Source of the DNA: an uncultured Gemmiger sp. | Lineage (GTDB): Bacteria > Bacillota > Clostridia > Oscillospirales > Ruminococcaceae | NCBI GenBank assembly: GCA_944386495.1 | Contig: CALXBE010000004.1 | Coordinates: 62,001 to 126,000 of the forward strand | Length of the DNA stretch: 64,000 nt | Direction: 5' to 3' | Shown: positions 1-8,382 of the stretch, piece by piece | Layout of the letters: every line of letters starts with the position of its first letter | Position numbering within the stretch: position 1 is the first letter of the stretch | Made by a program: the position numbers and the translations under genes | Notes under the pieces: generated by a model | Told to the model about the DNA's origin: nothing | Databases searched by the model: none | The model's input: the letters and a program-made list of their open reading frames with translations, nothing else

Positions 1-246
1 GTTGCCCTGGCAGCGGTATTCCTCTCCGTCCACAGTGTATTTGTAAACAGGAAAGAAGGTATGACCGTTTCCCATATTCCGGAAGTTCCGTGCCCCTACC
101 ACCTTTTCCACCACACCGGTTGCGGTGCTGGTGCAGCTCTGGTACAGTTCTGCATAATACTTCTGGGACACCTTGACTACCAGCCAGAAAGTCCCTCCCA
201 AAATCATCAGAATTGCTCCGATCACAACTAAAACAGGTACGCCCAT
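1..246 (-). CDS. Small membrane protein, DUF3592-like (partial, C-terminus off window)
   Basis: Only the first 82 residues are in the window; the frame is still open at base 1. An ATG at 246 is preceded by AGGAGG about 10 nt upstream, a strong ribosome binding site. Residues 4-24 form one hydrophobic helix. It is followed by TGVVEKV and a segment reading PVYKYTVDGEEYR, the pattern of DUF3592 membrane proteins, whose function is unknown. The family assignment rests on this short pattern only, so it is tentative. There is no sign that it is co-transcribed with the lipoprotein gene upstream of it on the same strand. Confidence 0.55.
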   Translation of the reverse strand, partial: MGVPVLVVIGAILMILGGTFWLVVKVSQKYYAELYQSCTSTATGVVEKVVGARNFRNMGNGHTFFPVYKYTVDGEEYRCQGN

Positions 247-347
247 GATTTATATTCCTCCTGCAACTTTTCGGGATTTTCCCTCATGCAGGAATCATTG
301 TACCACATTTGGGAAGATTTGAATACTCTATTTTTAATTTTCACGCC

Positions 348-1391
348 TTAAAGGCTTTTCGCCAGGGTGCAGAAAGTCCGGCTGTTCCAATCCTCAAAGC
401 CGGGACAGAGTGAGAAGGTATACTCTGCCTTGGTTCCATCTGCCCCTTCAAAGCGGGCCAGGACCCGGTCCTTGCCGCTCTCATAGGTCCAGGTTCCCTC
501 CTGGGCTTCCAAAGCGGTCAGCGCCCCCTGCCAATCCTCCTCCGTAACGGTCTCCAAAGCGGAGGGGTCCTGGGTGCTGTACCACTCATCTTCCCCGGTA
601 AAGTCCACCGCCATAATCAGGCCGGCCATATCAGCGGTATAATAGCCTTCCTCGGTCATCCACTCTTCCGGTTCCATGCCGAAGTCCCGGCCCCGCACCA
701 CCAGGTACCGGGCCAGTTCCCGGGCGGTCCAATCCGCCGGGGTGGAAAAATCAGTGATTCCGGCCAGCGCCAGAGCCCGGCACTGGTGGAGGAGAATATC
801 ATACTGGTAGCCGTTCAGGCCCAGCCTAACAGCCTGAGGGTCAGCGGGTCTTTCCGTCTGGACATCCTGGGTATACCAGGCGCTGAGATACTGAGGCTCT
901 TTTGTCTCATCGGCGTACACCAGGAGATAGATATAGATGGCTCCATCCCCGTACTGAGGCCCCAGATAGTAGGTCTCGGGCTGGTACCAGACGGTAAAGT
1001 CCACCCGGCAGATCCCTGCCGTTCCCCCCTCCAGGGCATCACGGTCCAGTCCTTGGGTATTCTGCAAAATTCTGGACAGTTCCTCCAGGCCTGCCCACTG
1101 ATCAGGGGCAAGGTAGTATCCCTGGATGCCGCTCACCTCTTTATACCGGGTGGGCCAGTCCATGGATTCCTCCCAAAAGGCGGCTGCCCTGGTTTCCAGG
1201 GCCTGGGCCTCTTCCTGGGTAAAGGGGTCACTCCATCCCTCCCAGTAAGGAGGCTCCGCTGTGGCCTGGGCTTCGGTGGACTGGCCCTGAGGGTCCGGGG
1301 TGGTCTGGGCCGGGGTGCTTTCCCGGCTGCACCCGGTCAGGATCAAGATTGCCGACAGTGCCAGTGCGGGCACCAGTCTGCCTAATTTCAT
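348..1391 (-). CDS. Putative lipoprotein of unknown function
   Basis: A protein of about 347 residues with a lipoprotein signal peptide: basic start, hydrophobic core and the lipobox LTGC, so it should be lipid-anchored on the outer face of the membrane. A Thr/Pro/Gln-rich linker follows the cysteine. The mature part is acidic, Trp- and Tyr-rich, and matches no family I recognise. I chose ATG 1391 because AAAGGAGT lies about 10 nt upstream; a GTG three codons earlier (1400) is the alternative. The gene stands alone between two short intergenic regions. Confidence 0.75.
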   Translation of the reverse strand: MKLGRLVPALALSAILILTGCSRESTPAQTTPDPQGQSTEAQATAEPPYWEGWSDPFTQEEAQALETRAAAFWEESMDWPTRYKEVSGIQGYYLAPDQWAGLEELSRILQNTQGLDRDALEGGTAGICRVDFTVWYQPETYYLGPQYGDGAIYIYLLVYADETKEPQYLSAWYTQDVQTERPADPQAVRLGLNGYQYDILLHQCRALALAGITDFSTPADWTARELARYLVVRGRDFGMEPEEWMTEEGYYTADMAGLIMAVDFTGEDEWYSTQDPSALETVTEEDWQGALTALEAQEGTWTYESGKDRVLARFEGADGTKAEYTFSLCPGFEDWNSRTFCTLAKSL

Positions 1392-1488
1392 GAGAGTCAC
1401 TCCTTTCCCATTTGCGGGGTTTTGTTTCTGATTTCAGGATAGCATACCCATCCCCCGCTGCGCAATCCCGTTCTCCCAAAAGTCCTTC

Positions 1489-1517
1489 TTTTACAAGGAT
1501 TCAGGATATGATATACT
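1489..1517 (+). promoter_or_regulatory. Sigma-A-like promoter with extended -10
   Basis: TTTTAC (weak -35), 17 bp, then TATACT preceded by TGA, an extended -10 element. It lies about 30 bp before the start codon at 1546. Confidence 0.5.
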
Positions 1518-1545
1518 GATAAAAAGCGGAAAAGGAGGCGTTTCC

Positions 1546-2136
1546 ATGCCTTTGAAAAAGATTTGGATCTCAAAAGGTCCCGGCGAGAAGAACCGGTATG
1601 CCCTTTCCACTTTGGGCGGAATTCTGGGAATTCTGGCACTCCTCATGGTGCTTATTGTGGGAGGGACCTTCCTCACCCTCTATCTGTCCCTGCCCAAAGA
1701 AGCCTCCCTGGGCACTCTCTGCATTGGAGCGGTGGTCCTGGGGGTAGTTCTGGCTTTGGGCGCCGGCCGCCGTTCCCTGCGGGAATCCCTGGTATTTTTC
1801 CTGACCCAGGATGACCGGCTGTATATGCTGGATTCCCGAACCCTGGCCTCCTACCGCCGGGGAGTTCTGGGATTTACCTCCATGACCCTGGACACCCAGA
1901 AAGCGCTGGACCGGCTGGCCGCCTCCCCCACTCTCCCGCCCCAGGCACTGGAAATTCTGACTGTGAAAAAAATCCGGGAGTACTCCGACTTTTCCCGGGT
2001 CAGCTGCCTTATCCGCCGCCCCACGGGAGAAACAGGCCGGTGGGAGTTTTGTCTGCCCTCCGGTTACCCGGACGAGGACCTGCTCCGGTTTCAGCTGGAG
2101 CGGCGGCAAGGGTTTGATTTTTCCCCGGAAAAATAA
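1546..2136 (+). CDS. Hypothetical membrane protein with two N-terminal helices
   Basis: A 196-residue protein that I do not recognise. Two hydrophobic segments lie at about residues 21-47 and 56-73, followed by a soluble, probably cytoplasmic domain of about 120 residues. That domain begins with a possible beta strand containing DRLYMLDSRTL. AAAGGAGG sits 7 nt before the ATG. It is flanked by an opposing lipoprotein gene and by an XRE regulator about 105 bp downstream on the same strand, with no strong terminator between, so read-through into the regulator is possible. Confidence 0.7.
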   Translation: MPLKKIWISKGPGEKNRYALSTLGGILGILALLMVLIVGGTFLTLYLSLPKEASLGTLCIGAVVLGVVLALGAGRRSLRESLVFFLTQDDRLYMLDSRTLASYRRGVLGFTSMTLDTQKALDRLAASPTLPPQALEILTVKKIREYSDFSRVSCLIRRPTGETGRWEFCLPSGYPDEDLLRFQLERRQGFDFSPEK

Positions 2137-2241
2137 CCGGATGTTAAAAAACCGGGCAAAAGTGACCGCTTTGATTGGTGGAAGTTTTTCTCCTCCGCCG
2201 GTATACTTATAACCGAAAAGTCAAACAAGGAGGATTTAGTT

Positions 2242-2691
2242 ATGAGTTTAGGAAGCAGCTTGTATTCTGCCCGGAAGAAAAGCGGACTGTCCCAGGAGAA
2301 TGTAGCCGAGAAGCTGGGGGTCAGCCGTCAGACCATTTCCAAGTGGGAGACCGGGGAGACCCTCCCCGACATCCGCCAATCCAAAGGTCTGGCTCAGCTC
2401 TACCACATGACCCTGGACGAGCTGATTGAGTATGACTTTGACGAGGCCCAGGCCCAGCAGATGATCGACTCCGTCAGCGAGAAGGCCCAGGAGAAAATCA
2501 ACTGGAATAAGGTCTGGAGCAAAAAATACCCGGTGCTGGCCACCTACCAGGAGAAGGTAAAGGTCAGCGATTACGCTCCCGCCCTGGAGGAGATGATGAC
2601 CCGGCTCAGCGTGGAATACGGATACAACCGCACCGATTCCCTTTTGGTGCTGAAAGATATCCTGGCCCGGGTATGGAAGGGACAAGTATAA
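2242..2691 (+). CDS. XRE-family transcriptional regulator
   Basis: A 149-residue protein with an N-terminal helix-turn-helix of the Cro/C1 type at about residues 6-60; the recognition region contains SRQTISKWETGETLPD. The remaining 85 residues are charged and helical, without recognisable ligand-binding motifs. AAGGAGG lies 9 nt before the ATG. It faces a second XRE gene and the two share a terminator. XRE proteins of this size usually repress their own gene and a neighbour; the target here is not evident. Confidence 0.85.
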   Translation: MSLGSSLYSARKKSGLSQENVAEKLGVSRQTISKWETGETLPDIRQSKGLAQLYHMTLDELIEYDFDEAQAQQMIDSVSEKAQEKINWNKVWSKKYPVLATYQEKVKVSDYAPALEEMMTRLSVEYGYNRTDSLLVLKDILARVWKGQV

Positions 2692-2703
2692 TAAAAATAA
2701 GAT

Positions 2704-2743
2704 AAGCCGCCGGAAGCGAAGCTGCTCCGGCGGCTTTTGTTTT
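2704..2743. terminator. Bidirectional rho-independent terminator
   Basis: An 11-bp stem (AAGCCGCCGGA / TCCGGCGGCTT) is followed by TTTTGTTTT on the plus strand and by an A/T-rich tail on the other side. It lies between two convergent regulator genes. Confidence 0.85.
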
Positions 2744-3134
2744 AATTCTCTTTTTTCAGGGTCCAGAGCGCCAGACAGGCAAGCCCAAGGCCCAGCATGG
2801 GGACAGCCTGTTCCTGCCCTGCCTGCCCCAAGACAGACAGAACCGTTACACCAATTCCCATAGCCAGGGCCACCCCTTTTAGTACAAGAGATGTAAGGGC
2901 ATCCAGCTTTTCTTTTTCCGGGGCTTTGCCGGCCCTTCCCTGCAGCAGTTCGTCCAGGGACAGGTCCAGCTCCCGGGCCAGAACGGGAAGTGTCCCGATG
3001 TCGGGGCAGGACAGGTCCCTCTCCCATTTGGACACTGCCTTATCGGTCACTCCCAGCTTTTGTGCCAGCTCCAGCTGAGTCATCTTTTTTTCTTTTCTTC
3101 TATCGGCAATCACGCTGCCCAGGCTTTTTTCCAT
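2742..3134 (-). CDS. XRE-family regulator with membrane-spanning C-terminus
   Basis: A 130-residue protein. Residues 5-60 are a Cro/C1 helix-turn-helix with TDKAVSKWERDLSCPD. After a charged linker come two hydrophobic helices (about 83-101 and 107-123) ending in a basic tail, so the DNA-binding domain is probably tethered to the membrane. GAAGGAG lies 8 nt before the ATG. Membrane-tethered XRE proteins are common in clostridia, mostly uncharacterised. It is divergent from sigK, and the inverted repeat at 3227-3246 lies between them. Confidence 0.82.
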   Translation of the reverse strand: MEKSLGSVIADRRKEKKMTQLELAQKLGVTDKAVSKWERDLSCPDIGTLPVLARELDLSLDELLQGRAGKAPEKEKLDALTSLVLKGVALAMGIGVTVLSVLGQAGQEQAVPMLGLGLACLALWTLKKEN

Positions 3135-3226
3135 GAGAATCCACTCCTTCGTCGGTTGTTGCTTTCAGCCTACACCAAGGCCCTGTATTTTTCAACCGCC
3201 CTGTGGTTTCCCTCTCTCGACCATCA

Positions 3227-3246
3227 GTTTACCTTTCAGGGTAAAC
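3227..3246. promoter_or_regulatory. Inverted repeat, possible operator between xre and sigK
   Basis: GTTTACC and GGTAAAC form perfect 7-bp arms with a 6-bp loop. The repeat lies in the 232-bp divergent region between the membrane-linked XRE gene and sigK. It has no T tract, so an operator is more likely than a terminator. The binding protein is unknown. Confidence 0.4.
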
Positions 3247-3366
3247 ATTATTTTGACATTTTCCCCAACTTGCTTTTTGAATTGTATTCTATTTCCTGAA
3301 CTCTGGTTCTTTTTTCTACAATCAAAGGCATATTCTCCCACAGAAGTATCTGGGGAGGTGGCCTGT

Positions 3367-4089
3367 ATGCTGGAACTGTTTTTACAATTTGTGCTGGGGA
3401 AATTTCTTTTCCTGGCCCTTCACCTGGAGAGCGGCAGCTTTCCCCGTCCCCTCTCCCCCAAGCAGGAGCAGGAGGCGTTCGCCCGGCTGGCGCAGGGGGA
3501 CTCCGCCGCCCGGGACCTTATCATCCAGCACAATCTCCGGCTGGTGGTGCACATGGCAAAAAAATACCGGTGCGACACGGAATCCCTGGACGATTTGGTG
3601 AGCATTGGCACCATTGGCCTGATCAAAGCTGTCTCCACCTTCCGCCCGGAACGGGGAAGCCGCTTTTCCACCTACGCCAGCCGGTGTATTGAAAACGAAA
3701 TCAAAATGTATTTTCGCCACAGCCGCCGGGGAGCCGTCACCGTCTCCCTTCAGGAGCCCATTGAAACCGGCCGGGCAGACAGCGAGCTGACGGTGGCCGA
3801 CCTGTTGGCGGACGATTTTGTTCTTACCGAGGGCCTGGAGCACCGGGAGGAGCTGGTGCTTCTCCGTCAGGCCCTGGACCGGCTGCCTTCCCGGCTCAAA
3901 CTGATTCTCACCCTGCGATATGGTCTGGACGGACACAAAGCCCTGACCCAGCAGCAGACCGCTCAGCGGCTGGGGATCAGCCGGAGCTATGTATCCCGCC
4001 TGGAGAAAAAGGGGCTTCTGACCTTGGAAAAGGCCCTGTCCTCCACCGGTAAAAATAGCTTGCAAATCTTCCGAAAAGGGATAGAATAA
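3367..4089 (+). CDS. sigK: RNA polymerase sporulation sigma factor SigK
   Basis: A 240-residue sigma-70 family protein that directs late mother-cell transcription during sporulation. The hydrophobic N-terminus, about 20 residues and then PRPLSPKQE, matches the pro-sequence that is cleaved from pro-sigma-K. Region 2 contains HNLRLVVHMAKKY, DLVSIGTIGLIKA and TYASRCIENEI; region 4 ends with QRLGISRSYVSRLEKK. The frame is open upstream to 3133, but GGGGAGGT places the start at ATG 3367. CATATTCT at 3329-3336 resembles a sigma-E/K -10 box at the right distance, though no -35 is clear. The gene is uninterrupted: there is no skin element. Confidence 0.93.
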   Translation: MLELFLQFVLGKFLFLALHLESGSFPRPLSPKQEQEAFARLAQGDSAARDLIIQHNLRLVVHMAKKYRCDTESLDDLVSIGTIGLIKAVSTFRPERGSRFSTYASRCIENEIKMYFRHSRRGAVTVSLQEPIETGRADSELTVADLLADDFVLTEGLEHREELVLLRQALDRLPSRLKLILTLRYGLDGHKALTQQQTAQRLGISRSYVSRLEKKGLLTLEKALSSTGKNSLQIFRKGIE

Positions 4090-4153
4090 AAATAGAGAGG
4101 GATGATATAAGGGGCGCAGGCCCGGGAGAATCCCTGCACAAGGAGGCTGAACC

Positions 4154-4744
4154 ATGAAAAAAATCATCACCATCGGCCGGGAATTCGGCGCAGGCGGCAG
4201 CACCATCGGCCGGGCAGTAGCCAAGGCCCTGGGGATCGCCTATTATGACCGGGATCTCATCATCCGCACGGCAGCAGCCAGCACCAACCTGACCCCTGAG
4301 GAGGTTCGCCAGTGGGACGAACGGGTGCCCCACGAATTCGGGCTTTCCCAGAGTCTGTTCAACTTTTACGCAAAGCCCCTCAGTGAGCAGCTGTGGAAGG
4401 CTCAGGTGGAGGCTATCCGGAACATGGCCGACCGTGAAAGCTGTGTCATTGTGGGACGGAATGCGGACTACATTCTCCGGGAGTTTGATCACTGCCTGCG
4501 GGTATTCCTTCACGCTGACCCCGCCTGGCGGTTGAATCATATGCTGGAGCTGCGGCCTGACAGCACCCTGGAAGAGGTCCAGGCTGAGATGGAGCGTTCC
4601 GACAAGGCCCGGGCAGGATATTGCAAGCGGTTTACCGGCCAGTATTACGGAGACCTGCGGAACTATGACCTCTGCATCAATGTTGGAAAAATCGGCTTTG
4701 AGAAGGCCATCCAGATGGTTCTGGATGCGGCAAAAGACCTGTAA
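4154..4744 (+). CDS. Cytidylate kinase-like family protein
   Basis: A 196-residue protein of the cytidylate-kinase-like family (P-loop NMP kinase fold). The N-terminal GREFGAGG is the family's modified P-loop and is followed by the YYDRDLI segment. VIVGRNADY and a lid-like region with SDKARAGYCKRFTGQ follow. Its substrate is not established for this family and it is not the essential Cmk. It lies 64 bp behind sigK on the same strand with its own AAGGAGG, so co-transcription is likely. Confidence 0.85.
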   Translation: MKKIITIGREFGAGGSTIGRAVAKALGIAYYDRDLIIRTAAASTNLTPEEVRQWDERVPHEFGLSQSLFNFYAKPLSEQLWKAQVEAIRNMADRESCVIVGRNADYILREFDHCLRVFLHADPAWRLNHMLELRPDSTLEEVQAEMERSDKARAGYCKRFTGQYYGDLRNYDLCINVGKIGFEKAIQMVLDAAKDL

Positions 4745-4769
4745 TTCCCTGGCTTTTCACCCTTTTCCC

Positions 4770-4798
4770 TTGACAGGGAGGGTCTAATACTTTATAAT
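4770..4798 (+). promoter_or_regulatory. Consensus sigma-A promoter
   Basis: TTGACA and TATAAT are separated by exactly 17 bp, a perfect match to the vegetative consensus. Transcription should begin near 4804-4806 and meets the hairpin at 4822 almost at once, before the transporter gene at 4941. Confidence 0.88.
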
Positions 4799-4821
4799 AT
4801 TTAGGCATAGGGCGCATATCA

Positions 4822-4859
4822 AAGGCGATAGCAAACCGATTCGTTGCTATTGCCTTTTT
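4822..4859 (+). terminator. Terminator-like hairpin in the transporter leader
   Basis: A 13-bp stem (AAGGCGATAGCAA with TTGCTATTGCCTT, one G-U pair) is followed by TTTTTC. It can terminate the upstream transcript. It also lies only about 17 nt after the expected start site of the strong promoter at 4770, so it would attenuate transporter transcription or yield a short RNA of about 55 nt. A second hairpin (ACGCCC / GGGCGT) lies near 4888-4903. Confidence 0.75.
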
Positions 4860-4940
4860 CTGTTTCCCCTATCAATTGGTTGCTTACGCCCAGAGGGGGC
4901 GTTTGCATAAATAACATATCAAGGAAAGGAACCAAACATC

Positions 4941-5786
4941 ATGAAAAAGCTGATTGCACTTGCACTGGCTTTGGTTCTGGCTCTGTCCCTGGTAGCTTGC
5001 GGCTCCACCGCCCCTGCTGCTGACGACGCTGCCAACTCCGAGGCCACCGCTGCTCCCGATGCCGCCGCTGAGGGCGACGCTGCCGAGGGCGACGCCACCG
5101 CTTCTGACGGCAAGGTATGGGTCATTGCCACCGATACCGTCTTCAAGCCCTTCGAGTATACCGACGAGAGCGGTAACTTTGTAGGCATCGATGTTGACAT
5201 CCTGGCCGCCATTGCTGAGGACCAGGGCTTTGAGTACGAGCTCAAGAGCCTGGGCTGGGACGGCGCCATTGCAGCCTGCCAGTCCGGTCAGGCTGACGGT
5301 ATGATCGCCGGTGCTTCCATCACCGAGGATCGTATTGCTTCCGGCTGGACCTTCTCTGACGGTTACTACACCGCCACCCAGACCATGACCGTTGCCGAGA
5401 ACTCCGACATTGCCGGTTTCGAGGATCTGGAAGGCAAGACCGTTGCCGTGAAGATCGGCACCCAGGGCGCTTCCTACGCCGAGAGCCTGAAGGACGAGTA
5501 CGGCTTCACCATCCAGTCCTTTGAGGATTCCCCCACCATGTACCAGGCAGTTCTGGGCGGCCAGTGTGTTGCCTGCTTTGAGGATACCCCCATTATGCAG
5601 GCTTCCATCAAGGACGGCGGCCTGGCTCTGAAGGTGCTGGAGAACACCGCCAACGAGGGCGGCGACTACGGCTTCGCTATTTTCAGTGAGAACAGCCAGG
5701 AGCTGCTGGATATGTTCAATGCCGGTCTTGCCAACATCAAGGCAAACGGCACCTACGACGAGATCCTTGCCAAGTACCTGGGCTAA
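4941..5786 (+). CDS. Amino-acid ABC transporter substrate-binding lipoprotein
   Basis: A 281-residue extracellular solute-binding protein, family 3. The signal peptide ends in the lipobox LVAC, so it is lipid-anchored outside the membrane. An Ala/Asp/Glu-rich linker of about 35 residues follows. The ligand domain has the family pattern FKPFEYTDESGNFVGIDVD, then WDGAIAACQSGQADGMIAG and KTVAVKIGTQGA. Such proteins bind polar amino acids such as glutamine, glutamate, arginine or cystine; the ligand cannot be told from the sequence. It is the first gene of a three-gene transporter. The unusually even codon use suggests high expression. Confidence 0.93.
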   Translation: MKKLIALALALVLALSLVACGSTAPAADDAANSEATAAPDAAAEGDAAEGDATASDGKVWVIATDTVFKPFEYTDESGNFVGIDVDILAAIAEDQGFEYELKSLGWDGAIAACQSGQADGMIAGASITEDRIASGWTFSDGYYTATQTMTVAENSDIAGFEDLEGKTVAVKIGTQGASYAESLKDEYGFTIQSFEDSPTMYQAVLGGQCVACFEDTPIMQASIKDGGLALKVLENTANEGGDYGFAIFSENSQELLDMFNAGLANIKANGTYDEILAKYLG

Positions 5787-5799
5787 GTAAGATTCCGCG

Positions 5800-5830
5800 G
5801 GGACGCCTGGTGTTTGCAGGCGTCCCTCCT
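5800..5830 (+). terminator. Intercistronic hairpin between binding protein and permease
   Basis: A perfect 10-bp stem (GGGACGCCTG / CAGGCGTCCC) with a 7-nt loop is followed by TCCTTTTA. It lies directly after the binding-protein gene. Such hairpins usually stabilise the upstream mRNA or terminate partly, giving more binding protein than permease. Confidence 0.7.
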
Positions 5831-5867
5831 TTTATATCACCGATTTTCTCTGAAGGGAGTTTTGTCC

Positions 5868-6542
5868 TTGATCCGCATCATCACCACCTACGGCGGCCTG
5901 CTGCTGACCGCCATGGGCCAGACATTGCTGCTGGCTCTCTGCGGGCTGTTTTTTGCCTGTATCCTGGGCCTGATCTTCGGTCTGCTCAGCGTGCTGAAAA
6001 ACCGGGCCTGCAACATTATCTCCATTATCTTTGTAGACGCCATCCGGGGCGTACCCATGATCGTGCTGGCCTTCTATATCTACTTTGGTATGCCGGCCCT
6101 CTTCAACGGTCTGATGGGTTACAACGCCGTCACTCTTACCGCTCTTCAGGCCGGCACCATCTGCCTTTCCCTGAACTGCGGCGCTTATATGGCTGAAATC
6201 ATCCGCGCCGGTATTCAGAGCGTGGACAAGGGCCAGATGGAGGCAGCCCGGAGCCTGGGCCTGCCCTACTGGAAGGCCATGTACCGGGTCGTTCTGCCCC
6301 AGGCCATCCGGACCATGATCCCCAGCATCATCAACCAGTTCATCATCACCCTGAAAGATACCTCTATTCTTTCGGTCATTGGTTTCCCCGAACTGGTCAA
6401 CACCGCCAAGAATGTTGTGGCCAACTCCTTCAAGATTTTTGAAGTCTGGACCCTTGTTGCCCTCATGTATCTGGTGGTCATCACCGTCCTGTCCCGTGTA
6501 GCAAAGATTCTGGAAAGGAGGCTCAACCGTGGCAGAGAATAA
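5868..6542 (+). CDS. Amino-acid ABC transporter permease
   Basis: A 224-residue inner-membrane permease of the His/Glu/Gln/Arg/opine family with five predicted helices. The coupling (EAA) loop is visible as [23 protein letters not shown], where the cytoplasmic ATPase docks. I chose TTG 5868 because GAAGGGAG lies 8 nt before it; an in-frame TTG at 5814 would add 18 residues but falls inside the preceding hairpin. The 3' end overlaps the ATPase gene by 14 bp, indicating translational coupling. Confidence 0.9.
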   Translation: MIRIITTYGGLLLTAMGQTLLLALCGLFFACILGLIFGLLSVLKNRACNIISIIFVDAIRGVPMIVLAFYIYFGMPALFNGLMGYNAVTLTALQAGTICLSLNCGAYMAEIIRAGIQSVDKGQMEAARSLGLPYWKAMYRVVLPQAIRTMIPSIINQFIITLKDTSILSVIGFPELVNTAKNVVANSFKIFEVWTLVALMYLVVITVLSRVAKILERRLNRGRE

Positions 6543-7269
6543 TGTTAAAATCCATGTGAGCCATCTGAAAAAGAGTTTTGGCAACCTGGAAGTTTTGAAA
6601 GATGTTTCCGTAGATGTTACCCAGGGCGAAGTGGTGGTTGTGCTGGGCCCCTCCGGCAGCGGCAAATCCACCTTTCTCCGTTGTCTGAACCGTCTGGAGA
6701 CCATCACCGACGGTCAGGTCATTGTAGATGGCTACGACATTACCGACAAGAAAACCGACATCAACAAGGTGCGGGAGAACATCGGCATGGTGTTCCAGCA
6801 CTTTAATCTGTTCAACAATCTGAATGTTATGGGGAACATGATCCTGGCCCCCACTGAGCTGAAAAAGGCCACCAAGGCCGAGGCCACCGAAAACGCTTTG
6901 AAGCTGCTCAAGCGGGTAGGTCTGCTGGACAAGGCTGAGGCCTATCCCAGCCAGCTGTCCGGTGGTCAGAAGCAGCGTGTGGCCATTGCCCGTGCCCTGG
7001 CTATGAACCCCGACATTCTCCTCTTTGACGAGCCTACCAGCGCTCTGGACCCCGAAATGGTAGGTGAAGTGCTTCAGGTCATGAAGCAGCTGGCCAGCGA
7101 GGGAATGACCATGGTGGTGGTCACCCACGAAATCGGCTTTGCCCGTGAGGTTGCCAGCCGGGTCATCTTTATGGAAGGCGGCTACATTGTGGAGGAAGGC
7201 ACTCCTGAAGAAGTGCTTGATCATCCCAAGGAAGCCCGTACCATTGATTTTCTCAGCAAGGTTCTGTAA
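6529..7269 (+). CDS. Amino-acid ABC transporter ATP-binding protein (GlnQ-like)
   Basis: A 246-residue ATPase that energises the upstream permease. It shows Walker [10 protein letters not shown], the Q-loop in VFQHFNLF, the signature LSGGQKQR, Walker [13 protein letters not shown] and the switch His in VVTHEIGFA. Length and motifs are typical of the polar amino-acid family. The GTG start at 6529 has AAAGGAGG 7 nt upstream and lies inside the permease gene. A strong terminator follows 27 bp after the stop. Confidence 0.94.
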   Translation: MAENNVKIHVSHLKKSFGNLEVLKDVSVDVTQGEVVVVLGPSGSGKSTFLRCLNRLETITDGQVIVDGYDITDKKTDINKVRENIGMVFQHFNLFNNLNVMGNMILAPTELKKATKAEATENALKLLKRVGLLDKAEAYPSQLSGGQKQRVAIARALAMNPDILLFDEPTSALDPEMVGEVLQVMKQLASEGMTMVVVTHEIGFAREVASRVIFMEGGYIVEEGTPEEVLDHPKEARTIDFLSKVL

Positions 7270-7295
7270 ACCTGATTTCTTTCCTGATTTTATAA

Positions 7296-7331
7296 AAAAA
7301 CTCCGGACCCTGATGGGTCCGGAGTTTTTTC
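7296..7331. terminator. Bidirectional rho-independent terminator
   Basis: A 15-bp stem (AAAAACTCCGGACCC / GGGTCCGGAGTTTTT) with a 4-nt loop lies between the convergent transporter operon and the following minus-strand gene. Confidence 0.92.
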
Positions 7332-7340
7332 TTTTTATTC

Positions 7341-8147
7341 TTATTTATCCCCGCCCAAGGTGCTGTTTTCATCCAGCTGCTGCTGGAGGGCTCCTGTGGG
7401 GTCGTAAACCAGGTCTGCGGTGGTTTCCTGGCGGATGATATCCCCTTCTTCGGCCTTCCACTCGCTTTCCTCGATGCCGGTAAGATACCACTCACGGTCC
7501 AGACCCCGCTCGAAGATATAGTCCGCATACTTCTGGGGCTTGGACTGGGTAACGCCCTGGGTAATACCGTCGCTGGTGTTGCTGATGTACCCCACGCTTA
7601 CCCGCAGCTTGCCGTCCTTGTTCTGAAGCTGGACCACGGTGGGAGAGTAACTGTTTTCGGTACTGGTAACGGGGATAAGATATCCCTGGAGAGACTCGTC
7701 ATAGACATATTCCAGGCCGAAATCATCGGTAAAGGTTCCGTGGGTCAGCTGGACAGAAGGTCCGTAGAGCTTTGCTGCAAAGGCGCTCACATCCACTCCG
7801 GGAAGGATAGCCCGCTCGTCCTCAGACCGTTCCAGGCTCTCCCACTGTCCCTTTTCGATCAGTTCAAAGATGGTGCCCCAGACGGAGGTCTGTTTAATGA
7901 AGGAATCGCTTACATTCTCCAATCCGTTGAAGTAGGCGGGGTCATACATGACCACGCTGCGGAGCAGACTCTCATACTCCTTCATTTTTTCGGTGGGGTC
8001 AGTCACCTTCTTGTAAATCCCCACTGCGGTATCGATCAGGTGCAGCATTCCCAGGAACACCATGATCACCACAACTATGCCCAGGAACTGACGGCGACGG
8101 CGGCGCTGCCGGCGTTGATGTTCCTCTCTTGTAATCAATGTGGCCAT
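7341..8147 (-). CDS. Conserved single-pass membrane protein, function unknown
   Basis: A 268-residue protein. The cytoplasmic N-terminus is very basic (RRQRRRRRQ) and is followed by a transmembrane helix at about 21-40, then a soluble extracytoplasmic domain of about 225 residues. I do not recognise a family. The ectodomain has no cysteine pairs or enzyme motifs that I can see. GAAGGAGG lies 5-6 nt before the ATG. It is monocistronic between two terminators. Confidence 0.72.
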   Translation of the reverse strand: MATLITREEHQRRQRRRRRQFLGIVVVIMVFLGMLHLIDTAVGIYKKVTDPTEKMKEYESLLRSVVMYDPAYFNGLENVSDSFIKQTSVWGTIFELIEKGQWESLERSEDERAILPGVDVSAFAAKLYGPSVQLTHGTFTDDFGLEYVYDESLQGYLIPVTSTENSYSPTVVQLQNKDGKLRVSVGYISNTSDGITQGVTQSKPQKYADYIFERGLDREWYLTGIEESEWKAEEGDIIRQETTADLVYDPTGALQQQLDENSTLGGDK

Positions 8148-8325
8148 CTGAGACCTCCTTCTATCGTTCTGCGGGTCCCCCCGCTTTATGCGCTGAAATC
8201 ATGCCGGGCCATGGAAAAATTTCTTTTTCCTCTTCTCCAAGAAGAAAAAGGCCCGCAGTACAATTCCCTACTATTGTACCACAAAACCCCTCCCGGTGCA
8301 ATCGGTAGGTTTTTACAAAACTGAG

Positions 8326-8366
8326 AAAGGACCCCTGCTCCCGCCGGGAGACAGGGGTCCTTTTTT
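8326..8366. terminator. Rho-independent terminator downstream of rmlB
   Basis: A 12-bp stem (AAAGGACCCCTG / CAGGGGTCCTTT) carries a nested CTCCCG/CGGGAG stem in its loop. The T tract is better on the plus strand, but the position right behind the minus-strand rmlB suggests it ends the rml operon. Confidence 0.7.
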
Positions 8367-8382
8367 ATATAATCAGTATAAA

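Noticed and set aside
3367..4089. Sigma-K gene split by a skin-type element
   Set aside because: The reading frame is continuous and contains regions 2 and 4 without interruption.
4804..4940. A classical metabolite riboswitch ahead of the amino-acid transporter
   Set aside because: Only about 17 nt lie between the predicted transcription start and the terminator hairpin, too few for an aptamer.
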